From contig OZ026535.1 of the NCBI GenBank assembly GCA_964020105.1, forward strand, positions 62,001-126,000: a stretch of 64,000 nucleotides of DNA, in the 5' to 3' direction. The stretch is from G964020105 sp964020105 (GTDB lineage: Bacteria > Pseudomonadota > Alphaproteobacteria > WRAU01 > Hepatincolaceae). Under the pieces are notes generated by a model. It had not been told where the DNA came from. It saw only the letters and a program-made list of their open reading frames with translations, and made no database searches. Shown in pieces: positions 19,148-28,799 of the stretch. Each line of letters begins with the position of its first letter. Position 1 is the first letter of the stretch. The position numbers were made by a program, and so were the translations under genes.

Positions 19148-20533
19148 ATGATTGCAATGCAATGGGGAAAGTTGCTTTCCAGTATACGCTATAGTAGCTC
19201 TTCTGAGACAGAAATAAAGTCTGTGGAAAATGCCAGAAGCCCATATTTAGTTGATGTTGATAGAATAATTTATTCTTCTCATTTTAGAAAACTACAGGAT
19301 AAAACTCAGGTGCATCCACTATCTAAAAGTGATTATGTAAGAACAAGACTTACTCATTCTTTAGAGGTGGCTGGAGTAGGTAGATCTTTAGGTTTTGGTG
19401 TTGGTCAATATGTTGTTGAAAAGTATAAATTAAGGGGTATTACGGAACATGATTTTGGTTATATTTTGCAAGCTACGGGGCTATCACATGATATAGGGAA
19501 TCCTCCTTTTGGTCATTTAGGAGAAGAGGCTATTACTGCATTTTTTAAATCTAAAGAGAAGGAACTCTTAGAAAGAATCAGTCCTAGTGAGTATAACAAT
19601 CTTATAAATTTTGATGGGAATTCGCAAGGATTTAGGATTATAACCAATCTAGCTGGATGGGATTTTGAAGGTGGATTACGTTTAACTTATTCCACATTAG
19701 GGGCATTTTGCAAATATCCACGTTCTTTTATCCTTAATAGTAAAATTGATGATTATAAAAAACAAAAAAACTTACAATATTTAACTGGAGCTGCTAAAAG
19801 TGGCATATTAGATTCAGAAAAAAAAATATTTGAAAATGTCGCAGAAGATCTTGGATTAATAAGACTTATAGATAAAGAAAGTATCTTTTATCGTCATCCT
19901 CTAGCCTTTTTGCTTGAGAGTTCTGATGATATTTGCTATTGCATTTCTGATATTGAGGACGCATTTTTTGTAAAAATTGCTACTCTTAAGGACGTTGAAA
20001 AACTATTGGCTCCAATTGCAAGGAATCCCTTGAAATATCTAGGCAATGCAAAGGCCAGAACCACAGAATTACGTACAACAAGTTTTTATCGCAAAATGGA
20101 TGATAATAAAAAAATTGAATGGCTAAGAGGTAAAGCCATCAGTAATCTTATTGCTGATGTCCAAAGGGTTTTCTTAGAAAATGAAGAAAAAATCATGGGA
20201 GGAAATTTTAACGAAGAACTTCTTAAGCTTACTATTTTTTCTGAAGAAATAGCCGAGTGCAAACATTTTGCTACTAATAGAATTTTTACTTCTCATGATA
20301 AAATTAATGGTGAAATTATGGGTATAGAAGCTATAACTGGAGTTTTAGAAGAGCTATATAAGGTTATTAATAATCCAAAGCATCCTAAGTCAAGTAGAAT
20401 AAATAGTCTTCTACAAAGAAAAATAGATCACACCAACACTTTCTATAATAATTTAGTCCTTATTATAGACACAGTGTCTGATTTTACTGATAGAAATATT
20501 TTAGATTTTTATCGAGTTTTACGCGGTATTTAA
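19148..20533 (+). CDS. dgt: Deoxyguanosinetriphosphate triphosphohydrolase-like protein (dNTPase)
   Basis: An HD-domain phosphohydrolase that splits dNTPs into deoxynucleosides and triphosphate and so adjusts dNTP pools. The 461 residues show the metal-binding pattern of the family: RTRLTHSLEVAGVGRSLG (first His), GLSHDIGNPPFGHLGEEAI (His-Asp), and a later LLESSDDICYCISDIEDA with the last acidic ligand. The N-terminal YSSHFRKLQDKTQVHPL matches the bacterial Dgt type. AGGA lies 7 bases before the ATG. It is divergent from rnhB and the nrd operon, so enzymes that make and degrade dNTPs sit side by side. Confidence 0.93.
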   Translation: MIAMQWGKLLSSIRYSSSSETEIKSVENARSPYLVDVDRIIYSSHFRKLQDKTQVHPLSKSDYVRTRLTHSLEVAGVGRSLGFGVGQYVVEKYKLRGITEHDFGYILQATGLSHDIGNPPFGHLGEEAITAFFKSKEKELLERISPSEYNNLINFDGNSQGFRIITNLAGWDFEGGLRLTYSTLGAFCKYPRSFILNSKIDDYKKQKNLQYLTGAAKSGILDSEKKIFENVAEDLGLIRLIDKESIFYRHPLAFLLESSDDICYCISDIEDAFFVKIATLKDVEKLLAPIARNPLKYLGNAKARTTELRTTSFYRKMDDNKKIEWLRGKAISNLIADVQRVFLENEEKIMGGNFNEELLKLTIFSEEIAECKHFATNRIFTSHDKINGEIMGIEAITGVLEELYKVINNPKHPKSSRINSLLQRKIDHTNTFYNNLVLIIDTVSDFTDRNILDFYRVLRGI

Positions 20534-20574
20534 ACTAGATATATATATATCAATTATTCTGTGGATACCGAACC

Positions 20575-21567
20575 TTAATACTCTTCCACACACGATTTGC
20601 TATATTCTTCCACTTGTATGGTTGCATGGTTGATGCCAAATTGCTCTTTTAAGGCTAGTTTAATATTTGTAATTGCAATATGAAAATTAGCATCTTTTGC
20701 TAACACAGCGTGTAGAGTAATTATATTTTCTTCCTCATTTAACATCCACAGATGAATGTGATGTATGTCTATTATTTCTTTTACATTTGCCTCTAAATAT
20801 TTCTCCACAGTTTTTACTTTGATATTTTGCGGAGTCCCTTCCATTAAAATATATATGGAGCTACTTACTATTCTCACTGTTCCATTAGATATTAGCAATA
20901 CAAGTACAACTGACAAAATAGGATCAACTATATGCCAATTAGTGTAATAAATTATAATAGCTACGATAATTGCTATGATCGACCCTAATGTGTCAGCAAC
21001 AAAGTGTAAAATAGCACTTTGCATCAAGAGATTCTTCATCTTATGCTCATGATTCTTATTACTAAGAGCGGTATTTTTTTTCTCTGAATAATGAAAAAGA
21101 TACATAATTACAAAGTTAATTATAAGTCCAACTATTGCAACAGGCAGCATAATTATCGGATTAACAGATACAGGATTTAAAAAGCGTAAAATTGCCTCAT
21201 AAACAATATAAAGGCATACAACCATCAAAAATAAGGAATTAAAAAGACTAAGCACTACTTCAAATCTTGAATAGCCATATGTTCTGTTATTATCATTATT
21301 CCTTTGGGATATATGTAAGCCAATAAAGGAAATTATTAATGATATAAAGTCAGTTAACATATGCCCAGCATCAGCCATAAGAGCAATAGATTTACTGAGG
21401 TATCCCCCTATAAATTCTACAGTCATAAATATAAAAACTAAGCACATTGCAAGTAAGATAGTTTTTTTCATAGCAACTTTGTCATAACTTTTATGATGTG
21501 ATGGCCCAAAGGTATGATTTTCAGTATGCAAAACTATAGTATTACTATTTTTACTTCTCTCTTTCAT
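20575..21567 (-). CDS. Cation diffusion facilitator (CzcD/ZitB-like zinc exporter)
   Basis: An inner-membrane antiporter that exports divalent metals such as Zn, Co or Cd. The 330 residues have a His-containing cytoplasmic N-terminus, six membrane segments, and the CDF metal-site motifs: ALMADAGHMLTDF in helix 2 and HFVADTLGSI in helix 5 (the HxxxD/DxxxD ligands). The C-terminal cytoplasmic ferredoxin-like domain (about 240-330) contains IHHIHLWML, typical of the family. The gap to lepA upstream is only 31 bases, so the two may be co-transcribed. Confidence 0.9.
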   Translation of the reverse strand: MKERSKNSNTIVLHTENHTFGPSHHKSYDKVAMKKTILLAMCLVFIFMTVEFIGGYLSKSIALMADAGHMLTDFISLIISFIGLHISQRNNDNNRTYGYSRFEVVLSLFNSLFLMVVCLYIVYEAILRFLNPVSVNPIIMLPVAIVGLIINFVIMYLFHYSEKKNTALSNKNHEHKMKNLLMQSAILHFVADTLGSIIAIIVAIIIYYTNWHIVDPILSVVLVLLISNGTVRIVSSSIYILMEGTPQNIKVKTVEKYLEANVKEIIDIHHIHLWMLNEEENIITLHAVLAKDANFHIAITNIKLALKEQFGINHATIQVEEYSKSCVEEY

Positions 21568-21598
21568 TGTAATTGTAATATCTCGACGTTATTATTAT

Positions 21599-23410
21599 TT
21601 AATCAGTATCACTTTTAAGCACCTCAATGAAGGCTGACTGTGGTATCTCTACCTTGCCAAATTGACGCATCCTTTTCTTTCCTTCTTTTTGTTTCTCTAA
21701 AAGCTTACGTTTCCTTGTTATATCTCCTCCATAGCATTTTGCAGTAACGTCTTTTCTAAATGCTGATATGGTTTCTCTAGCTATAACCTTACTACCTATT
21801 GCAGCTTGTATTGGAATTTGAAACATTTGTCTTGGAATTAATTCTTTTAATTTCTCACAGATAATTCTACCTTTTCTTTCTGCAGTGGATTTATGCATTA
21901 TAAAAGATAAAGCGTCAACATTTTCATGATTAACTAAGATGCTTACTTTTGCTAAATCACTAACCTCAAATCCTGCCATTTCGTAGTCAAAACTAGCGTA
22001 ACCTTTAGAAATAGATTTTAAACGATCATAAAAATCAAATACTACTTCATTTAATGGCAATTCGTAAACTAACATGGCACGCTTTTCTATCCACGTTAAA
22101 CTTATCTGTTTGCCACGACGGGCAGAGCAAAGCTGCAAAATACTTCCAAGATATTCTTCTGGTACAATTAAGGTGGCTTTAATCCAAGGTTCTTTAATTT
22201 CCTTAATCAGGTTGGGTTCAGGCATGTCTGTTGGTGAGTGAATGCTTCTATTTTCCCCACTATTTAAAATAACTTGATATTCAACACTTGGTGCTGTAGT
22301 AATCAGCTCAATATTGAATTCTCTAGTTATCCTCTCTTGTACAATTTCAAGATGCAGTAATCCTAAAAATCCACAACGATACCCAAATCCTAAAGCCTTC
22401 GAGTTCTCAATTTCAAAAGAAAAACTAGCATCATTCAAGTGTAGTTTTTCTAAAGCCTCTTTCAAATCTGTATACTCAGAAGAATCAAGGGGGAAAATAC
22501 CAGAAAACACTACAGGAGCAGATGGTTTGAACCCACTTAGAGCCTTAGCCGTTGGTTTGTTGACCTCAGTTATAGTGTCACCAACTTTAGTATCTTTTAC
22601 TGCTTTTATATTAGCTGTAAAATAGCCAATTTCACCAGGATACAACGCTTCATATTTTACAATTTTAGGTGTGAAATATCCAACCTGATCAACAACATAT
22701 TCTGCCTCATTAGACATGGTTTTTATTTTTATTCCCTTCCTAAGTACACCTTCATATATCCTTACTAATATCACTACACCCAAATAAGGATCATACCAAC
22801 TATCCACAAGTAATGCTTTAAGAGGATTGCTTACATATGTATTATCGCCAATTGGAGAAGGTAATCTTTTTACAATGGTTTCTAAAACCTCATGAATACC
22901 AATGCCAGTTTTAGCGGAAATTAATAGTGAATCTGAGGTGTCTAATCCTATTACTTCCTCAATTTGTTTCTTTATCTTTTCAGGCTCAGCTGCGGGTAAA
23001 TCTATTTTATTCAGCACAGGTACAATTTCATGATTATTACCAATTGCCATATAAACATTCGCTAATGTCTGAGCTTCTATACCTTGTGAGGCATCAACCA
23101 CTAAAAGAGATCCCTCACACGCAGCAAGAGAACGACTTACTTCATATGTGAAGTCAACGTGTCCTGGAGTATCCATTAAGTTTAGCTCATAAAGCTGACC
23201 ATCCTTTGCTTTATAGTTTAGTCGCACAGTTTGAGCTTTAATTGTTATTCCTCTTTCCCTTTCAATATCCATTGAATCAAGCACTTGAGATTTCATCTCT
23301 CTTTCTTCTAATCCACCACAAAATTGAATTAAGCGATCAGCCAAAGTTGACTTGCCATGATCTATATGTGCAATTATGGAGAAATTCCTAATTTTAGTTA
23401 TATCTTGCAT
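21599..23410 (-). CDS. lepA: Elongation factor 4 (LepA)
   Basis: A ribosome-associated translational GTPase thought to back-translocate or rescue stalled ribosomes and to help 30S assembly. The 603 residues give the standard domain order. GTPase: G1 [14 protein letters not shown]2 region [16 protein letters not shown]3 DTPGHVDF, G4 NKIDLP, G5 SAKTG. Then come domains II, III and V, and the LepA-specific C-terminal domain with [20 protein letters not shown]. The length is normal. It lies directly upstream of the CDF gene. Confidence 0.98.
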   Translation of the reverse strand: MQDITKIRNFSIIAHIDHGKSTLADRLIQFCGGLEEREMKSQVLDSMDIERERGITIKAQTVRLNYKAKDGQLYELNLMDTPGHVDFTYEVSRSLAACEGSLLVVDASQGIEAQTLANVYMAIGNNHEIVPVLNKIDLPAAEPEKIKKQIEEVIGLDTSDSLLISAKTGIGIHEVLETIVKRLPSPIGDNTYVSNPLKALLVDSWYDPYLGVVILVRIYEGVLRKGIKIKTMSNEAEYVVDQVGYFTPKIVKYEALYPGEIGYFTANIKAVKDTKVGDTITEVNKPTAKALSGFKPSAPVVFSGIFPLDSSEYTDLKEALEKLHLNDASFSFEIENSKALGFGYRCGFLGLLHLEIVQERITREFNIELITTAPSVEYQVILNSGENRSIHSPTDMPEPNLIKEIKEPWIKATLIVPEEYLGSILQLCSARRGKQISLTWIEKRAMLVYELPLNEVVFDFYDRLKSISKGYASFDYEMAGFEVSDLAKVSILVNHENVDALSFIMHKSTAERKGRIICEKLKELIPRQMFQIPIQAAIGSKVIARETISAFRKDVTAKCYGGDITRKRKLLEKQKEGKKRMRQFGKVEIPQSAFIEVLKSDTD

Positions 23411-23502
23411 TGAATAGTATTTATCTTCTTTTTGTTTATAAAAAACTTAGTCTATCATATAATACAATAAATCATAAGTTTATTATATAAGGTTATTGCA
23501 TA

Positions 23503-25122
23503 ATGAAAATAAAAAAAGTTCATATAACTACTACATTTAACAATCAGATACCGGGAACTTCTGGGTTAAGAAAAAAAACTAGAATCTTTATGGAACCTAG
23601 CTATAGTGAAAACTATATACAAGCTATTTTCAATGCCCTGCAAGGGGTAAATAAATCCTTCCTTTTGGGGGGAGATGGACGTTTTTATAATTCTGTAGTC
23701 CTTGATAAAGTTATTGCCATGGCTATTTGTAATAACGTGAAAAAAATATACGTCTCTAAAAATGGCTTATTATCAACACCTGCAGCATCTATTTTTATCA
23801 GAAAATATAAACTAGATTTTGCTATCATTTTATCAGCTAGCCATAATATTGGCGGAATTGACGGTGATTTTGGCATAAAAATCAATCTGCAAAATGGTGC
23901 TCCAGCAGACGCTACTACGGCTGAGAAAATATTTGAAGAAAGTAAAAAAATAAAAAATTATGATATAATTGAAAACTTTCAACTTGATAGTAGCATAGAA
24001 AAAAAAATCACAATCAGAAACACCGAAATTGAAATTATAGACACAGTCCATGATTACGCAAACTTAATGGAGGAAATATTCGATTTCTCTGCCATAAAAC
24101 AACTGATTAAAAAAAATCAGCATCCTTTCATTTTTAACGGACTTTGCGGAGTAAGTGGTATCTACGCACAAGAAATATTTATCAACAGATTGGCCGTTCC
24201 TAAAGAAAGACTTGTCAATGTTGAATCTAAAGAGGATTTCGGTGGCCTTATTCCAGACCCTAACCCTAGTAGTGCTAAAGACTTCATAAATCATATTAGA
24301 AATAAAAAAGATATTCATATGGCTATGTTGTGTGACGCTGATGCTGATCGCTATATGATATTTTCTAAAAAATATCATTTAGAAGCCTCAGATAGCTTAG
24401 CAATCTTCTTAGAATATCTCCATTTAATTCCATATTATAAAAATATAGTTGGAGTTGCAAGATCAATTGCAACCTCTAAAGCTATCGATCTTGTAGCTGA
24501 GAACCTTAATGTTACTACGTACGTTGTCCCAACTGGATGGAAATTTTTTGCTAATTTACTAGAAGCTCAATTAATATCCCTATGTGGAGAAGAAAGTTTT
24601 GGTACAGGCTCAAGTCATTCACGAGAAAAAGATGGTCTTTGGGCAATCCTATTTTGGCTCAATATTCTTGCTATAACTAATAAATCGATGGACTCTATTT
24701 TAGAAAAGCTTTGGCTAAAATATGGCAGAGTTTATTTTTGTAGGCATGATTTCGAAAATCTTGAGAGTGATTTTGCTACACATATTATCCAAAAGCTAAA
24801 GAATAATGCACATTATTCTTTAAATAAAGAAGTTAGCAATGGCTTTATAGTAAAATCACTAAGTGATTTTGAATATGTTGATATTGTTAATCAACAAAAA
24901 TTTACAAATCAAGGGCTGATTATTAACTTTAATAATAATGCTGAGATTGTAATTAGAAAGTCAGGCACTGGAACATCAGGCACTACGATTAGAATGTATA
25001 TTAGTAGGCACGAACATAACCCAAAGTTACTTAATCTTATAAAAGATGAATATCTAAAGGACTTTAGCCGTGCCATATATAAATTGATAGAGGAAAATAT
25101 AATGCCAACAGCTATCATCTAA
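23503..25122 (+). CDS. pgm: Phosphoglucomutase (PGM1-type alpha-D-phosphohexomutase)
   Basis: It interconverts glucose 1-phosphate and glucose 6-phosphate, linking glycolysis to sugar-nucleotide synthesis. The 539-residue chain has the four-domain architecture of eukaryotic/proteobacterial PGM1-type enzymes. Visible parts are the N-terminal GTSGLRKK, the phospho-serine loop SASHN (Ser113), the DFGIKIN strand, the metal loop with Asp278/280/282, the sugar-site GEESFGTGSSHSREKDG and the C-terminal phosphate loop RKSGTGTSGTTIR. Two normally fixed positions differ: the serine loop has Ile where the usual motif (TASHNPGG) has Pro, and the metal loop is DADADRYM rather than DGDGDRNM. The catalytic residues are still present, so activity is likely but perhaps altered. 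Its 3' end is 5 bases from the convergent folD. Confidence 0.88.
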   Translation: MKIKKVHITTTFNNQIPGTSGLRKKTRIFMEPSYSENYIQAIFNALQGVNKSFLLGGDGRFYNSVVLDKVIAMAICNNVKKIYVSKNGLLSTPAASIFIRKYKLDFAIILSASHNIGGIDGDFGIKINLQNGAPADATTAEKIFEESKKIKNYDIIENFQLDSSIEKKITIRNTEIEIIDTVHDYANLMEEIFDFSAIKQLIKKNQHPFIFNGLCGVSGIYAQEIFINRLAVPKERLVNVESKEDFGGLIPDPNPSSAKDFINHIRNKKDIHMAMLCDADADRYMIFSKKYHLEASDSLAIFLEYLHLIPYYKNIVGVARSIATSKAIDLVAENLNVTTYVVPTGWKFFANLLEAQLISLCGEESFGTGSSHSREKDGLWAILFWLNILAITNKSMDSILEKLWLKYGRVYFCRHDFENLESDFATHIIQKLKNNAHYSLNKEVSNGFIVKSLSDFEYVDIVNQQKFTNQGLIINFNNNAEIVIRKSGTGTSGTTIRMYISRHEHNPKLLNLIKDEYLKDFSRAIYKLIEENIMPTAII

Positions 25123-25127
25123 ATAAA

Positions 25128-26015
25128 CTAAAAATTATCATATGCAGAGAGATTCTTAGTTGCTTTTATTATATTAGACATTAAACATGTAACAGTTAAA
25201 ATCCCAACTCCAGAAGGTACAGGAGTTATATATTTCACCAAAGGAAGGACAGAATCTAAATCAACATCACCAACAATTCTCGACTTATTATTGATTTCTA
25301 TCTTAGAAATTCCAACATCAATCACTATACTACCATTTTTAATATGCTCTGAATTCACAAGATGTGCTTTCCCAACAGCAGAAATAACAATATCAGCGGT
25401 TTTACATATACTTGCTAAATTAACAGTTTTAGAATGACAAACTGTAACAGTAGCATCATTATTCATTAATAATTGAGATAGTGGCAGTCCAACTAAATGG
25501 GATCTACCTATTATTACCGCATGTTTGCCAATTAAGTTTTTTTCTACGCTATTTAAAATATACATACAACCAAGTGCAGTACACGGAATAAATCCCTGGG
25601 AAGAGTTCGTTGATAGATGCCCTATATTAATAGGATGCAAGCCATCTATATCTTTTTTTGGTGAAATCCTACCTATGATTTTTAAGCTATTTATTTCAAC
25701 TGGTAAAGGCAATTGCACTAAAATACCATGTACATTAGAATCAGCATTTAATGTATCAATTAATTTTAATAAATCTGATTCCTTAGTTGTTACTGGTAAA
25801 TTATAATCTATATTACTAATTCCAAGCTCTTTAGCCTTTCTTTGTTTATTACCTACGTATAACATAGAAGCAGGATCCTCACCAATCATCACTGTGGCAA
25901 AATTAGGCTGTATTCCTAGAAGTTTAAGCTGTAAAACCTCTTTTGCTAACTTATCTTGTAACTGCAAAGATAAATTTTTGCAGTTGATTATTTTATTATC
26001 AATTTTGCTTCCCAT
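25128..26015 (-). CDS. folD: Bifunctional methylenetetrahydrofolate dehydrogenase/cyclohydrolase FolD
   Basis: FolD interconverts 5,10-methylene- and 10-formyl-tetrahydrofolate in one-carbon metabolism. The chain has the catalytic Lys in YVGNKQRKAKELGI, the LVQLPLP folate-site segment, the DIDGLHP motif, the dinucleotide-binding GRSHLVGLPLSQLL and the C-terminal PVPSGVGILTVTCLM. I chose the ATG at 26015, preceded by GGAAG at a good distance, over an in-frame TTG at 26027. The length (295) is normal. It ends convergently with pgm, leaving only 5 bases between the stops. Confidence 0.95.
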   Translation of the reverse strand: MGSKIDNKIINCKNLSLQLQDKLAKEVLQLKLLGIQPNFATVMIGEDPASMLYVGNKQRKAKELGISNIDYNLPVTTKESDLLKLIDTLNADSNVHGILVQLPLPVEINSLKIIGRISPKKDIDGLHPINIGHLSTNSSQGFIPCTALGCMYILNSVEKNLIGKHAVIIGRSHLVGLPLSQLLMNNDATVTVCHSKTVNLASICKTADIVISAVGKAHLVNSEHIKNGSIVIDVGISKIEINNKSRIVGDVDLDSVLPLVKYITPVPSGVGILTVTCLMSNIIKATKNLSAYDNF

Positions 26016-26280
26016 TTCAGCTTCCAACTAAGGCAGTTAAATCATTTAATATTTTTACCATATTTATGTACAAACAGACTCTCTTTATATACATATTTCC
26101 ATATACTAATAATTAATACACACTTAAGCGATATATGAAAAATATTTTACATACAATAGTATACAACAATAATTTCAACTTTAATTGTTTAGGAGACGAA
26201 TTTTCTTTAAATAATAACCACCGTTCGCCTATATTATTCTATGATATCTTGGTTTTTAGCACCAGTAATTAAATTTTAGA

Positions 26281-26607
26281 TTAGAAAGCAAAACTGCTCA
26301 TTTTCAACACAGCTATATAGTACTGACAAATATCTACTAAAATCCATAATAAAATGAGCAATACCAAAAATCCAACATCTATTACGCCAACTTTTGGCAA
26401 CAAACGTTTTATATTGCTAGTAACTGGCTCTATAATGCTCCGCAATATAAAGTAAATCCTTGCAACAACTCCCTCACCATATATATTTATTACGCCAAAC
26501 ATTGCTAGTAAATTTAATACCGCAAAAATAAACATCAGATATGTGTAAAAATTAGCTAACCCAGCAATACCACGTAAAATATTTATCAATATAATAGAAT
26601 CCATCAT
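26281..26607 (-). CDS. YggT family membrane protein
   Basis: A 108-residue inner-membrane protein with two YggT-type hydrophobic segments. The conserved stretch after the first hydrophobic half (RIYFILRSIIEPVTSNIKRLLPKVGVIDVGFLV) matches the family pattern Pro...Lys/Arg-x-LP-x-x-G-x-x-D. YggT proteins are linked to osmotic stress, cell division and secretion near septa, but the molecular role is not settled. AAAGG stands just before the start; the two adjacent ATG codons make the exact start uncertain. It stands alone, with about 250 bases of AT-rich spacer before folD in which I see no gene. Confidence 0.85.
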   Translation of the reverse strand: MMDSIILINILRGIAGLANFYTYLMFIFAVLNLLAMFGVINIYGEGVVARIYFILRSIIEPVTSNIKRLLPKVGVIDVGFLVLLILLWILVDICQYYIAVLKMSSFAF

Positions 26608-26777
26608 CGACCTTTATTATCAAAAACAGCCTAATTAATGCTAGCTTCATATAAAAACATTGATTACTCAAAAAACTAAAGTACAGTATCAATCATAACT
26701 GATATTATATGAATTGTATAGTGATAATATTTAGTGTATCATTGGAATATAGTTTTTATATATTATGGTTGTTATAG

Positions 26778-27401
26778 ATGGGTTTTGTATTTAATAGGAG
26801 AGGTCTTAATATTATAATTTCTGCTCCTTCTGGCGTTGGGAAGAGTACTCTTATAAAAAAATTGCTAGCAATGTCTTCAGATCTAGAATACTCTATTTCT
26901 GCTACCACAAGGGAAAAAAGATATGAGGAAATTGATGGTGTTAACTACTACTTTAAAACTAAAGCTCAGTTCTATGAATTAATAAAAAATAATGCTTTCA
27001 TAGAATACGCTGAGGTGTTTGGTAATTTTTATGGCACCTTAGCAGAAGATATTAATTCTAAACTTGAGGCCGGTAAAGATGTGCTATTTGATCTTGATTG
27101 GCAAGGGGCTAGTATCTTGAGATCTAAAATGCCACATGATACAATAAGTGTTTTTGTACTGCCTCCTAGTATAGACGAATTAGAAAGGAGAATACGTGGT
27201 AGAAATCAGGATAGTAATGACGTTATTATGTACAGAATGGCTAAATCGCGTTCTGAAATATCTCATTATTATCAGTACGACTACGTTATAATTAATGATA
27301 ATATTGATGTAGCCTTATCGGAAATTAATTCTATAATATTAGCTAATAGATTAAGAAGAGATAAGTTGATTAATATGAAAGAATTTATAGAAAGTTTGTA
27401 A
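26778..27401 (+). CDS. gmk: Guanylate kinase
   Basis: It phosphorylates GMP (and dGMP) to the diphosphate with ATP. The 207 residues have the P-loop SAPSGVGKSTL, the GMP-binding region SISATTREKRYEEIDGVNYYF, the EYAEVFGNFYGT segment and the acidic LFDLDWQGA (usually DIDWQG). The lid region RIRGRNQDSND is present. The length is standard. The ATG at 26778 agrees with the family start. A lipoprotein gene follows 17 bases later on the same strand. Confidence 0.95.
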   Translation: MGFVFNRRGLNIIISAPSGVGKSTLIKKLLAMSSDLEYSISATTREKRYEEIDGVNYYFKTKAQFYELIKNNAFIEYAEVFGNFYGTLAEDINSKLEAGKDVLFDLDWQGASILRSKMPHDTISVFVLPPSIDELERRIRGRNQDSNDVIMYRMAKSRSEISHYYQYDYVIINDNIDVALSEINSIILANRLRRDKLINMKEFIESL

Positions 27402-27418
27402 TTAGGGATATTAAAATA

Positions 27419-27973
27419 ATGATGTTTAAGAGAGCTGTCTTATACTTGGTTGTTGTGTTGATGCTTACATCTTGTGTGCAACCAAATAAAAAAGAAGATC
27501 ATGCTAACCAACTAAAAGAAGCTAGTGATGTATTCTTTAATACCTATAGTACACAAGTGGAGTTTTTAAGCTTTATGGATACTTCTCTTTCTTCTAGTTA
27601 TATCATAGATTTGCCTCTAGTGGCTGTAGAAGTTATGCCATCTAATTTTGTAATCATGAGAAATAAAAGCATCATGTTTGCAATGGAGTTATCAGAAAGT
27701 GAAATTCAATATTCCTTAAGTAAAATAAAAATTGGTCCTAAAATACTTTTTCAAGGCGGAGTATTAGTTTATAAATATGGCTATTATGATTATAAGGGAA
27801 CAAGATTACCAATATTTGAGTTATGTCGTTCACCTGAATGCGTGACTCTCTCCAATGTAGGAATTTCATATATGTATAACTATTATGATAATGATGTTGC
27901 AGTTTTATCTGCAGAAGAGCTTACTAATCTGCCAACAATAATAGTTGATAAACAAAGAATAGAGGATAAATAG
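27419..27973 (+). CDS. Putative lipoprotein of unknown function
   Basis: A 184-residue protein with a clear lipoprotein signal: Lys/Arg at positions 4-5, a Leu/Val core, then the lipobox LTSC (Cys near 19). It would be lipid-anchored in the inner or outer membrane. The mature part has a charged linker and then a beta-rich domain with Cys residues in CRSPEC. I do not recognise a family. It follows gmk by 17 bases, with AGGGA upstream, and ends one base from the convergent rsmA stop. Its placement beside the lptG-lptD-surA-rsmA envelope operon may be meaningful, but this is only suggestive. Confidence 0.75.
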   Translation: MMFKRAVLYLVVVLMLTSCVQPNKKEDHANQLKEASDVFFNTYSTQVEFLSFMDTSLSSSYIIDLPLVAVEVMPSNFVIMRNKSIMFAMELSESEIQYSLSKIKIGPKILFQGGVLVYKYGYYDYKGTRLPIFELCRSPECVTLSNVGISYMYNYYDNDVAVLSAEELTNLPTIIVDKQRIEDK

Positions 27974-27974
27974 T

Positions 27975-28784
27975 TTATTTTTCCAATATTATAGTTTTAT
28001 TATCTAGATAGTTTGCTATTTTGCAAAAGTCTTCTGTTGATAACTCTTCTGCTCTTTTTTGCGGATTAATGTGTATATGATCAAAATCTATATTTAGTGA
28101 CTTTATTGAATTTTTAAGTATCTTTCTTCTTGTTTGGAAAGCCAATTTAGTTAGATTCTCTAATGTGCTTATATTAGTCTGTATTCTTGGTAACTTGAAG
28201 GGAGTGATTTTTATAACTGCCGATGTAACCTTTGGAGGAGGAGAAAAACTATGTTTGGTAACCTCGAATAAAAATTCTCTTTTTGCAAGTAGATCACTGA
28301 TTATAGATAATCTTCCGTAATTTGCTTGCTTAGGATAGGCTATGATTCTTTTTGCTACTTCAAGTTGAAACATTAAGATAAAAAAATCAAACTGATCACC
28401 TAAGAGGAGATAATTAAGATATATTTGTGTTCCAATATTATAGGGTAGATTTGCAATCAATACTTTTTTCTCATTAGTAAATATATTTGGATTAATTGTT
28501 AGAGCATCTCCAATGATATAGTGAAAATTTTGATTCTCTTTAGCTAAGTTGCTTAAATTATCTATAAGTCTTTCATCTATTTCTATGGAGATTACTTTTT
28601 TTGCTTTTTTCACTAACTCTTTTGTCAGAGCCAGATTACCAGGGCCAATTTCAATGACTAATTTTTCACTAAGATCTCCAGCAGCCACTATAATTGCATC
28701 AATTACAGATTTATCAACTAAGAAGTGCTGACCTAGGGATTTTTTTGTTTTAAAATTAATAGAGTTCATTAATATTTTATCCAC
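27975..28784 (-). CDS. rsmA: 16S rRNA dimethyladenosine transferase RsmA (KsgA)
   Basis: RsmA dimethylates two adjacent adenosines (A1518/A1519, E. coli numbering) near the 3' end of 16S rRNA, a late check in 30S assembly. The 269 residues show SLGQHFLVDKSV, the SAM motif EIGPGNLALT, the acidic strand end ISIEIDERL, the GDALT turn and the target-base motif NLPYNI. The C-terminal small domain (FQTRRKILKNS) is present. It is the last gene of lptG-lptD-surA-rsmA. In most proteobacteria pdxA lies between surA and rsmA; here only 15 bases separate them. Confidence 0.95.
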   Translation of the reverse strand: MDKILMNSINFKTKKSLGQHFLVDKSVIDAIIVAAGDLSEKLVIEIGPGNLALTKELVKKAKKVISIEIDERLIDNLSNLAKENQNFHYIIGDALTINPNIFTNEKKVLIANLPYNIGTQIYLNYLLLGDQFDFFILMFQLEVAKRIIAYPKQANYGRLSIISDLLAKREFLFEVTKHSFSPPPKVTSAVIKITPFKLPRIQTNISTLENLTKLAFQTRRKILKNSIKSLNIDFDHIHINPQKRAEELSTEDFCKIANYLDNKTIILEK

Positions 28785-28799
28785 AAAAATTACTGATTT

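Noticed and set aside
26028..26280. Possible small RNA near 26190-26240 (hairpin AGG...CGAA/TTCGCCT)
   Set aside because: The stem is short and bulged, with no promoter or terminator; not enough support.
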